Assembly: GCA_023430845.1 (NCBI GenBank) | Contig: JAEYYJ010000233.1 | Span: 1 to 8,381 of the forward strand | From: Pseudomonadota bacterium | GTDB lineage: Bacteria; Pseudomonadota; Alphaproteobacteria; Rhizobiales; Hyphomicrobiaceae | DNA: 8,381 nt | Direction of reading: 5' to 3' | In this document: one piece after another, positions 1-7,790 of the stretch | Layout of the letters: the number at the start of each line of letters is the position of its first letter | Numbering within the stretch: the stretch's first letter is position 1 | Notes under the pieces: model-generated | What the model was told of the DNA's origin: nothing | What the model saw: only the letters and a program-made list of their open reading frames with translations | Database searches by the model: none | Position numbers and translations under genes: made by a program

Positions 1-1416
1 CCGCACGTGCCCATCCACGTGCCCTTCGAAGTCGCCACCGGGGACGCGCTCGCTCTGGCGTGCGATCTCCAGGTGCCGACGCGGATCGTAGAAGCCGTCG
101 TTGCGCGCTGCCTGTGCGGCAATGGTCTTGTCGACCGAGCGCGCTGACACGGCCCAGCCGACCGAGAGGACGGCGCCGCGCTGCACCTCGTCGGGAAGAA
201 GAGCGTCGTTCAGCTCCACATAGTGCACACGCCCGTCCACGCCATCGAGGATGACATAGGCCTCATCGCCGAGGCCGTCGCCGGCAAGGCCTCTGCCGGC
301 AAGACGCCCTATGATGGCCGAGCGCGGCGCATCATGATGGATCATGAATGTGGAGACCGACCGCTCGGCGGCCCCGGCACCGAGAGCGCGGCGCATGAGG
401 TGGATTTTGTCCATTCGCTCGCCGAGCTGCTTGAGCGTGGGCTCCAGCTTGGGTGACAGCCGCCAGATGCCGGGCTCCTGCTCGCCGGCCAGCTCCATGC
501 GCTCGAGTGTCTGCAAGCGACCGAGCAGGAGGTGCCGGTTGGCCCGCACGAGGTAGTCCTGATTGGGGCTAACACGAAGATCGACCAGACCATCCTGGGC
601 CTGGCTGAGCAGGGTACGGTCGAGCCGCGTGAGACGCTCGTGCCTGATCTCCTGGCTGAGCTTCTGCTGTACGTCCCATTCGCTCTGGCGACCGAGCTGC
701 CGCGTCACGAGCTCGCTCGCACGCGCCCTCATGCCATGGGCAATGTAGTTGCCAGCGATATAGAGGATCTTCTTGTCGTCGGTGACGCCGCGCACGATGA
801 TATGGGTGTGCGGGTGGCCGGTATTGTAGTGGTCGACGGCCATCCAATCGAGATGCGTATCGAGGTCCTGCTCCACCTGATGCATGAGCCGGCGCGTCAT
901 GAGCTTGAGATCGCCGAGCTCCACGCCATCCTCGGCGGCGACGATGAAGCGGAACTGGTGGCGGTCCTCCCGGCTGCGCTCGATGAAGGCCTTGGCATCT
1001 GCGCGCTCCCCGAAGCTCGAATAGGCGTGGCCGGGATGTCCGTCGCCCGTGACCCCCTCACGCTGCAGGTAGCGCAAGTGGGCGGCCAAGGCTTGGCTCT
1101 GCGCGCCCTTGAGCTTGACCACGCGCGCCTTGACGACGACGCGGCGGGCACGCCAGCGCATACCGCCGGACTGCGCGTTGTCCGTCTCGATCTCCCAGCC
1201 ACCATGACCTTCGACTGCTGCGGCAGCCGCGCGGCCGCGACCGCGCGCGTTGAAGCGGCCGCTGGGTTTGCGTGCCCGGCCGATCCGCGTCGGATCTCCA
1301 CCTTGCCTGACGGTGGCGCGAACGACCAACGATCTATGCGAGCGTGAGACATTTGAGGTGCGCCCGCGCGATCTTCCCAAACGCGGCTCGAATTCTCTCG
1401 TTTCGTCTTTGGCCAT
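1..1416 (-). CDS. Relaxase (TraI/VirD2-like mobilization nuclease, DUF3363-type), C-terminus beyond window edge
   Basis: The protein is predicted to nick one strand at oriT and pilot it into a recipient during conjugation. The frame is open from the ATG at 1416 to the window edge (472 codons), so the 3' end is missing. Residues 1-90 are Arg-rich and probably disordered. A conserved block starts near residue 91, with Tyr116 in HLRYLQREG as the likely catalytic tyrosine. The metal-binding HUH signature follows in DHYNTGHPHTHIIVRG (His196, His201, His203, His205). From about residue 285 the sequence (DLRVSPNQDYLVRANRHLLL) resembles the DUF3363 part of these relaxases. Family members are usually around 600 residues, so roughly a fifth to a quarter is absent. 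No good Shine-Dalgarno precedes 1416; the start was chosen because it is the first ATG of the frame and keeps the basic N-terminus. The gene diverges from the gene at 1808. Family assignment is firm; mobility of the element is inferred. Confidence 0.93.
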   Translation of the reverse strand, partial: MAKDETREFEPRLGRSRGRTSNVSRSHRSLVVRATVRQGGDPTRIGRARKPSGRFNARGRGRAAAAAVEGHGGWEIETDNAQSGGMRWRARRVVVKARVVKLKGAQSQALAAHLRYLQREGVTGDGHPGHAYSSFGERADAKAFIERSREDRHQFRFIVAAEDGVELGDLKLMTRRLMHQVEQDLDTHLDWMAVDHYNTGHPHTHIIVRGVTDDKKILYIAGNYIAHGMRARASELVTRQLGRQSEWDVQQKLSQEIRHERLTRLDRTLLSQAQDGLVDLRVSPNQDYLVRANRHLLLGRLQTLERMELAGEQEPGIWRLSPKLEPTLKQLGERMDKIHLMRRALGAGAAERSVSTFMIHHDAPRSAIIGRLAGRGLAGDGLGDEAYVILDGVDGRVHYVELNDALLPDEVQRGAVLSVGWAVSARSVDKTIAAQAARNDGFYDPRRHLEIARQSERVPGGDFEGHVDGHVR

Positions 1417-1807
1417 AGGCGATAGTTGATGCGCGCCGATGGATTTGCAAGGCTGATTGCATTGGCGTCAACTAAGTGATTGTCGGCCTGACGATATTTG
1501 AGAGAATGGAAACGGTCGCAATGCTATTGGAGTCAAAATGACACCAAGAAAAACCATGTGCAGACAATGCGCTACGCCCGATCCGGGCCGAAACGCGATT
1601 TTCGCTTTATCTTGCCATCCAATTCTCCGTCCTCCAGCTTCCCGCAATCTCCCAATTCCCTCCGATTGCCGCGTCTTGAAAATCATGAACCCCATGGCTC
1701 AGGGCACATAACGACCCCTATGAATTCGGCAATTAGTCATTATTTGACCGCAAAGAAAAAGGGTAATTAGAGCATCGGATAAAACTGAAACGGCTAGCGG
1801 ATCGAGC
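1417..1807. other. Divergent intergenic region with possible oriT and promoters
   Basis: This 391-bp gap separates the leftward relaxase from the rightward gene at 1808. It is AT-richer than its flanks (42% GC over 1741-1800). It contains a hairpin GCCCG-ATC-CGGGC at 1576-1588, a smaller one GCGA/TCGC at 1595-1605, a nic-like TATCTTGCCA at 1608-1617, a CT-rich stretch at about 1619-1663, CCAATTC at 1619-1625 and 1652-1658, and an inverted repeat GCAATC/GATTGC at 1644-1669. A TTGACC at 1744-1749 could be a rightward -35 box, but the best -10 (TAATTA, 1764-1769) is only 14 bp away, so the promoter is weak. No convincing open frame covers the region. Motifs are seen directly; their roles are inferred. 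Confidence 0.6.
1576..1617 (+). other. Candidate origin of transfer (hairpins plus nic-like TATCTTG/CCA)
   Basis: TATCTTGCCA at 1608-1617 differs at one base from TATCCTGCCA, the core shared by Ti border and IncP-type nic regions cut by MOBP relaxases. Two small inverted repeats (1576-1588 and 1595-1605) lie just 5' of it, as an inverted repeat lies near nic in RP4. The site is about 190 bp from a relaxase start. A plus-strand nick after 1614 would send the unknown gene and recombinase in first and the relaxase last, the usual order. The motif is short: an exact TATCCTGC also occurs by chance inside the lipoprotein gene at 4720-4727. The call is speculative. Confidence 0.25.
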
Positions 1808-2638
1808 ATGAGTGCGATCGCATATGCCATGGCCGTTGTGGCAACGTCCGCCGTGGTCATGCTCGCAATGGCGGTCGGCGCACTTGTGGTCTCCGATTGG
1901 CAGGCCGATGTGCAAAGCCGTCAGGAGTGGGCACAGCTTGGGCTCACACCGGTACACATCAGTCGCCCACTGGAGTTGGCACGCGAGAGCGACGTCGATC
2001 CGCGTTATTTAGACCCTGCAAGCGATGAGGCGCTGCGGCGGGTATTGCACGCCTACCGCGCCGCGGCACAGACGACGTACAGCGTGCCGGATCTTGAGCG
2101 ATCCGCAGGCCTCCCGCCTGCGCAGGCCGTGCCGGACCCAATGAGCGGTGCTGGAGTGGTGCCGAAAGCGGATGCGCCTGAGCGTGCCCCCTCAGATGTC
2201 GTCGGCACGCGATTGGCGGCAACGAGGGCCGTCTCGTGGAAAGGCAGAAGTCGCGCGAAGGTCCTGGCTGCGCGAGTGCGCCTTGTGGCCAATGGTGGCA
2301 CTTGGCCGGACCGGCCGGCGCCCATTCCTCGGCGCGTCGACAAAGCTGCCGACATCATCGTTCTGAGTGACCGCCAGCGTGAGCTAACGCCGCCGCTGCC
2401 GGAGGCCTCCGTTGTCTCGAACGGCGCCGAGAGCACGGCGCAGCCCACGTGTCGCGGTCCGCCACGGTCGCGCGCGCGTCGATCGGCCGTCCCGCCCGAT
2501 CCCGTCGTCTGCGACAACTTCGGCCCTAGGCTCCCGGTCGGCCGGGCGGAGCTCGACGTGATCGAAACCTATTTCGAACGGGAGCTGCGCGAGTTGCTTG
2601 GTTATGTGAAGCGGTTCGACGACAGTGAGAAGGCTTGA
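1808..2638 (+). CDS. Hypothetical membrane-anchored protein of the mobile element
   Basis: I do not recognise this 276-residue protein. Residues 4-29 form one hydrophobic segment rich in Ala, Val and Met, which would act as a signal anchor or single transmembrane helix. A charged stretch follows (SDWQADVQSRQEW), then a long Pro/Arg/Ala-rich region (about 95-240) without obvious fold, and a helical acidic-basic C-terminus containing ELDVIETYFERELRELL. Third codon positions are GC-rich, as in the neighbours, which favours real coding. The start has only a weak GCGGA as ribosome site; no better ATG exists nearby. It lies between the relaxase and the integrase, 77 bp before the recombinase start and on the same strand, so both may share a transcript. 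A conjugation accessory role is only a guess from location. Confidence 0.6.
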   Translation: MSAIAYAMAVVATSAVVMLAMAVGALVVSDWQADVQSRQEWAQLGLTPVHISRPLELARESDVDPRYLDPASDEALRRVLHAYRAAAQTTYSVPDLERSAGLPPAQAVPDPMSGAGVVPKADAPERAPSDVVGTRLAATRAVSWKGRSRAKVLAARVRLVANGGTWPDRPAPIPRRVDKAADIIVLSDRQRELTPPLPEASVVSNGAESTAQPTCRGPPRSRARRSAVPPDPVVCDNFGPRLPVGRAELDVIETYFERELRELLGYVKRFDDSEKA

Positions 2639-2701
2639 ACGCCACCCTTGTCCTGCCCGCTTCCATGGCTAGCATTCGTGCGAGAGCCTGAATGCGTGCA
2701 C

Positions 2702-2708
2702 GGGAGGG
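2702..2708 (+). promoter_or_regulatory. Ribosome binding site deciding the recombinase start
   Basis: GGGAGGG lies 7 bp before the ATG at 2716. An in-frame ATG at 2692 lies upstream of this site and has no comparable purine run, so the internal ATG is preferred. This shortens the protein by eight residues. Confidence 0.7.
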
Positions 2709-2715
2709 ACGTGAC

Positions 2716-4450
<1,735 letters not shown>

Positions 4451-4700
4451 TACCTTGGCTGCCAATTGCCTCTTTGCAGGGCAAAACATAGACTTGTCGC
4501 TTGGACAGCCTCGGTTCCGCCGCTATTCAGGCATTGGGTCTCGTGCCAAAGAGTGCCGCGTTTTAAACGCCGCGCGCCCCCTTGTCCAGTCCGGATCGCG
4601 CAGACGAGATGGCACGTTCCGCGACCCGTCAGTTGTAGCTTCAGTTTCGGCTTCCTCGCGCCTCGGGCGCGCCCCTGCCTCCGGAGACCGAGCCCGGCAA
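4451..4700. other. Intergenic region between tRNA-Lys and the lipoprotein gene
   Basis: This 250-bp stretch must contain the leftward promoter of tRNA-Lys and the rightward promoter of the lipoprotein gene, but I can assign neither with confidence. The lipoprotein frame stays open back to 4455; the upstream part has no signal peptide or ribosome site and reads like non-coding sequence. Confidence 0.5.
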
Positions 4701-5198
4701 ATGCGCACATCGATCCTCATATCCTGCGCCTTACTCGCCCCCGGCCTCGCCGGATGCGCCGCCGCCATGCCTGGATATGTACCCGACAAGGGGCGCCACA
4801 AGCTTGCCGAGGTCGCCGCCCAGGCCCGCTCCGACCGGACTGGCACAACCGCCGCCGATGGCACCTACGTTCCGACCTCGGCCGAGCGCGGTTATACCTG
4901 CCGCCGACTGAAGGGCGTCATGCAGCTCAAGATCCAGCAGGTTCGCGACGCCGAGGCCAATCCCCCTACGGGTCTCATTTCGTCGCTGACCAGCAAGGCA
5001 ACACCCAAACACACACCGACGGGCACACCCAGCGCGGTCTACTCCGAGGAGCGCGCCCGCCTGATCGCGCTCAATAATCTCATGGTTGAGAAAAACTGCG
5101 GCCACTTTGACCTCGACGCCGCCATGAAACCGGGGAACACCGAGATGCCCGAACCGATCGGCGCGCCGGCCAAGACCAGCAGGAAGAATGAGCGCTGA
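4701..5198 (+). CDS. Small lipoprotein of unknown function
   Basis: The 165-residue product starts with a type II signal peptide: basic MRTS, a hydrophobic core, and a canonical lipobox LAGC with Cys19 as the lipidated residue. Lipidation in the inner or outer membrane is therefore expected; residue +2 is Ala, which favours the outer membrane under the usual sorting rule. The mature part has two cysteines, Cys67 in RGYTCRRLKG and Cys133 in KNCGHFDLDAAM, which could form a disulfide, and helical segments around 70-85 and 115-131. A flexible Thr/Pro-rich stretch lies between (97-111). The frame extends upstream, but 4701 is chosen because it puts the signal peptide at the N-terminus; GGAG at 4683-4686 is too distant for a strong ribosome site. 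I recognise no named family, only a general resemblance to unnamed alphaproteobacterial lipoproteins. It is probably monocistronic. Confidence 0.8.
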   Translation: MRTSILISCALLAPGLAGCAAAMPGYVPDKGRHKLAEVAAQARSDRTGTTAADGTYVPTSAERGYTCRRLKGVMQLKIQQVRDAEANPPTGLISSLTSKATPKHTPTGTPSAVYSEERARLIALNNLMVEKNCGHFDLDAAMKPGNTEMPEPIGAPAKTSRKNER

Positions 5199-5247
5199 GA
5201 ACAGCCTTCGTCCGCCGGACGCCTGCATTCCGGCGCATTCCAAGGTG

Positions 5248-5265
5248 CGCGCGTCATGACGTGCG
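5248..5265. promoter_or_regulatory. Palindromic candidate operator upstream of eutBC
   Basis: CGCG-CGTCATGACG-TGCG is a perfect 10-bp palindrome (5252-5261) extended on both sides by three more complementary pairs, with one G/T interruption. Two-fold symmetry of this size suits a dimeric regulator. It lies about 300 bp before eutB, which is far for a simple operator, and it could instead belong to the end of the lipoprotein transcript. Confidence 0.3.
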
Positions 5266-5478
5266 GCTGCGCAGTGAGGCTATCATCGTATCGGCTCGGC
5301 TTTGTAACTCTGGCGCTGGATGACAATGTGCGTTCTGCCGAGCCGCGGCGCGACTATCTGGCGGCCCTGGACGATGCCGGGCCGATCCTTGCGCACGCAG
5401 GCACGACCCTTGTGCAGGTCGCTGTATTGACGCACCCAAGCCTCACACATTAGGGCTCGTCCATGGGTGCGGACGGCC

Positions 5479-5498
5479 GGCACTGGCAGGACAGTGCC
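5479..5498 (+). repeat. Inverted repeat (7-bp stem, 6-nt loop) before eutB
   Basis: GGCACTG and CAGTGCC are perfectly complementary around the loop GCAGGA. No T-run follows, so a classical terminator is unlikely. It ends 62 bp before the eutB start and would lie in the 5' leader if transcription starts further upstream. Confidence 0.45.
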
Positions 5499-5560
5499 AA
5501 TCATGGAAGAGTACTGATGCGCCGCGCTGAGCGCCGCCTCCTGGCTAAGAGCAACAGCCC

Positions 5561-6949
5561 ATGAGCTATCGGCACGCCATCGGCACGCGCACCTACGTAT
5601 TCGAGGATCTGCGGACTCTGCTGGCAAAGGCCACGCCCGTCCGGTCCGGCGATCAACTCGCCGGCCTAGCGGCCGAAAGCGCCGAGGAAGGCGTTGCCGC
5701 CCGCATGGCGCTCGCCGATGTCCCGCTGAGCACTTTTCTCAATGAAATGGTCGTGCCCTACGAGGAGGATGAGGTCACACGCCTCATCATGGACACGCAC
5801 AACGACGCCGCATTCAAGCCGATCGCGAGCCTCACCGTCGGCAGCTTCCGCGACTGGCTTCTCTCGGAGGAGGCAACGACTGAGCGGCTCGGCGCCATCG
5901 CACCCGGCGTGACGCCCGAGATGGCGGCGGGCGTCTGCAAGCTCATGCGCAATCAGGATCTCATTGCAATCGCCCGCCGATGCCGCATCGTCACACGCTT
6001 TCGCAATACGATCGGCTTGCCTGGAACCATGGCCGTCAGGCTGCAGCCCAATCATCCGACCGACGATATGCGCGGCATCGCCGCCTCGATCGCCGATGGT
6101 CTCGCCTTTGGCTGCGGCGACGCCGTCATCGGTATCAATCCCGCATCCGACAACATGCAGGTGCTCGCGGACCTGCTGAAAATGCTCGATGAACTGATCG
6201 CGCGCCTCGCTATCCCGACACAGGGCTGCGTGCTCACGCACGTGACGACGTCGGTCGACCTCATCAATCGCGGCGTTCCCATCGACCTCGTCTTCCAGTC
6301 CGTCGCGGGCACGGAGGCCGCGAACAAATCCTTTGGCGTCGATCTCTCCATCCTGAAGGAAGGCTTCGACGCCGGCCGCTCACTGAAGCGCGGCACGGTC
6401 GGAGACAACGTCATGTACTTCGAGACCGGCCAGGGCTCGGCGCTCTCTGCCAACGCGCATCATGATGTGGATCAACAGACGCTCGAAGCACGCGCCTACG
6501 CGGTATGCCGCGCCTACGAGCCGCTGCTCGTGAACACGGTCGTCGGCTTCATCGGCCCTGAGTATCTTTACGACGGCAAGCAGATCGTCCGCGCTGGGCT
6601 CGAGGATCATTTCTGCGGCAAGCTCATGGGTGTGCCGCTCGGCTGTGACATCTGCTACACGAACCACGCCGAAGCCGATCAGGACGACATGGACACGCTG
6701 CTGACGCTCCTCGGCGCGGCGGGCGTGAACTACATCATGGGCATACCTGGCGCCGATGACGTGATGCTCAACTACCAGTCGACGTCCTTTCACGACCAGC
6801 TCTACATCCGCGACGTGCTGGGCCTCAAACGTGCGCCCGAGTTCGAAGCATGGCTCGCCGCGCAGGGCATCACGGGTGCGGGCGGTCGCCTGATCGCGCC
6901 GGGTCAGGCGCTGCAGCTGCTCGGGCCGCTCGCGGAGATCGCCCGATGA
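5561..6949 (+). CDS. eutB: Ethanolamine ammonia-lyase large (catalytic) subunit
   Basis: EutB is the TIM-barrel catalytic subunit that, with EutC and adenosylcobalamin, converts ethanolamine to acetaldehyde and ammonia by radical chemistry in the cytoplasm. The 462 residues are close to the 453 of the E. coli enzyme and collinear with it. Residues known in E. coli to bind substrate are present: Arg160 and Gln162 in VRLQPNHP, Asn193 in GINPASDN, Glu288 in MYFETGQGS (E. coli 287) and Asp363 in GCDICYTNHAEADQDD (E. coli 362). The family-typical blocks GFIGPEYLYDGKQI and GIPGADDVMLNYQST are intact, so the enzyme should be active. The start has only AAGAG nine bases upstream as a weak ribosome site. 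The gene overlaps eutC by four bases (ATGA), indicating translational coupling and equal subunit supply. No eutA, transporter or shell genes are nearby, so this looks like the simple, non-compartment form of the pathway. Confidence 0.98.
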   Translation: MSYRHAIGTRTYVFEDLRTLLAKATPVRSGDQLAGLAAESAEEGVAARMALADVPLSTFLNEMVVPYEEDEVTRLIMDTHNDAAFKPIASLTVGSFRDWLLSEEATTERLGAIAPGVTPEMAAGVCKLMRNQDLIAIARRCRIVTRFRNTIGLPGTMAVRLQPNHPTDDMRGIAASIADGLAFGCGDAVIGINPASDNMQVLADLLKMLDELIARLAIPTQGCVLTHVTTSVDLINRGVPIDLVFQSVAGTEAANKSFGVDLSILKEGFDAGRSLKRGTVGDNVMYFETGQGSALSANAHHDVDQQTLEARAYAVCRAYEPLLVNTVVGFIGPEYLYDGKQIVRAGLEDHFCGKLMGVPLGCDICYTNHAEADQDDMDTLLTLLGAAGVNYIMGIPGADDVMLNYQSTSFHDQLYIRDVLGLKRAPEFEAWLAAQGITGAGGRLIAPGQALQLLGPLAEIAR

Positions 6950-7737
6950 TCCCGGACGACGCCTGGCAGCGCCTGACGGAATTGACGCCTGCACGCATCG
7001 CCCTCGGCCGCACCGGCTCCGGACTGCCAACCAAGGAGGCCATGAAATTCGCGCTCGCGCACGCACAGGCGCGCGATGCCGTACACGCACCGCTCGACCC
7101 GGCGGAAATAACCGCCGGCCTCGACGATCTCGGCCTCGCGCATGTGAGCGTTTCGAGCCGCGCCGTATCGCGCCATTCGTATCTGCTGCGCCCCGATCTC
7201 GGTCGACGCCTCGACGCAGTCGGTCGTGACGCGGTCGCGGCGCGACGCGCAACCGGCGGTGTCGATATTGCACTGGTGATCGCCGACGGCCTCTCTGCCC
7301 ACGCGGCCCACGCTCATGCGGTCGGCGTGGCCGCTGCGCTGCTACCCCACATCGAGAAAAACGCTTGGTCATTGGGAGCCGTGGCCGTTGTCACGCAAGG
7401 GCGCGTCGCAATCGGCGATGAGATCGGCGCACTACTCGGCGCGCGGCTCGCACTCGTGATGATCGGCGAACGGCCGGGCCTCTCCTCGCCCGATAGCCTT
7501 GGCCTTTATCTGACCTTCGCTCCCGAGCCCGGCCGAACCGACGGCGAGCGCAACTGTCTCTCGAACATCCACGGAGCTGGCATGAGCGCGGACGAAGCGG
7601 CGTTCAAGGCCGTGTGGCTGATGCGCGAGGCGTTCTCACGGCGGCTCACCGGCGTGATGCTCAAAGATGAGAGCGGCTTATCTCTCGAGGGTGGGCGCGC
7701 GGCTGGGCGGTCCGGCCTAATGCCTGGACAAGGCTGA
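6946..7737 (+). CDS. eutC: Ethanolamine ammonia-lyase small subunit
   Basis: EutC helps hold adenosylcobalamin at the interface with EutB. The start at 6946 overlaps the eutB stop (ATGA) and is preceded by GGAG (6934-6937) eight bases upstream. A longer frame from 6850 would begin inside eutB and is not used. Family blocks are clear: GRTGSGLPTKEAMKFALAHA with AQARDAVHAPLD near the N-terminus, DIALVIADGLSAHA in the Rossmann-like part, VTQGRVAIGDEIG, MIGERPGLSSPDSLGLYL, GERNCLSNI and finally GVMLKDES. The 263 residues are shorter than E. coli EutC (about 295); the difference is mainly at the N-terminus, which seems variable. After LKDES there is a Gly/Arg-rich tail of about 20 residues that looks unstructured. 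The stop codon lies inside the following hairpin. Function depends on cobalamin supplied from elsewhere in the genome. Confidence 0.97.
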   Translation: MIPDDAWQRLTELTPARIALGRTGSGLPTKEAMKFALAHAQARDAVHAPLDPAEITAGLDDLGLAHVSVSSRAVSRHSYLLRPDLGRRLDAVGRDAVAARRATGGVDIALVIADGLSAHAAHAHAVGVAAALLPHIEKNAWSLGAVAVVTQGRVAIGDEIGALLGARLALVMIGERPGLSSPDSLGLYLTFAPEPGRTDGERNCLSNIHGAGMSADEAAFKAVWLMREAFSRRLTGVMLKDESGLSLEGGRAAGRSGLMPGQG

Positions 7738-7753
7738 GCCCCGGAGGCTCAGC
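7733..7753. terminator. Hairpin between convergent eutC and ABC transporter genes, likely bidirectional terminator
   Basis: GCTGAGCC (7733-7740) pairs perfectly with GGCTCAGC (7746-7753) around the loop CCGGA. The eutC stop codon TGA (7735-7737) is part of the left arm. Neither side is followed by a real T-run, so intrinsic termination may be inefficient or Rho-assisted. Its position between two convergent genes supports the terminator role. Confidence 0.6.
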
Positions 7754-7790
7754 AGGTCCACAAACAGCATACTCGCGTCTCGCGGCCGGA

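Larger units (their letters stand above)
5199..5560. other. 362-bp region upstream of eutB with symmetric sequences
   Basis: No convincing gene lies here. Directly visible are the heptamer GCATTCC repeated at 5225-5231 and 5235-5241, a near-perfect 18-bp palindrome at 5248-5265, a possible -35 TTGACG at 5427-5432 with a poor -10 (TTAGGG at 17 bp spacing), and a 7-bp stem hairpin at 5479-5498. These may form the control region of eutBC. A short rightward frame (5256-5453) and a leftward one (5283-5627) exist but lack ribosome sites and family resemblance. I see no cobalamin riboswitch. Confidence 0.5.

Noticed and set aside
532..1347. A 271-codon rightward open frame opposite the relaxase
   Set aside because: The opposite strand encodes clear relaxase motifs (HPHTH, conserved tyrosine block), so this frame is a shadow.
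897..1352. A 151-codon leftward frame overlapping the relaxase start
   Set aside because: It is out of frame with the relaxase and gives Ser/Ala/Arg-rich low-complexity translation; the true frame starts at 1416 and stays open to the window edge.
4720..4727. Exact TATCCTGC nic-like motif
   Set aside because: It lies inside the signal peptide coding part of the chromosomal lipoprotein gene, outside the element, and has no flanking inverted repeat; a chance match.
5256..5453. A 65-codon rightward frame before eutB
   Set aside because: Its ATG lies in the centre of a palindrome, there is no ribosome site, and the peptide resembles no family known to me.
5199..5560. Cobalamin riboswitch in front of eutB
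   Set aside because: Considered because the enzyme needs adenosylcobalamin, but the conserved B12 box sequence is absent; the GGCACTG hairpin alone is not enough.
5283..5627. A 114-codon leftward frame crossing the eutB start
   Set aside because: It overlaps eutB, has no ribosome site and no recognisable domain.
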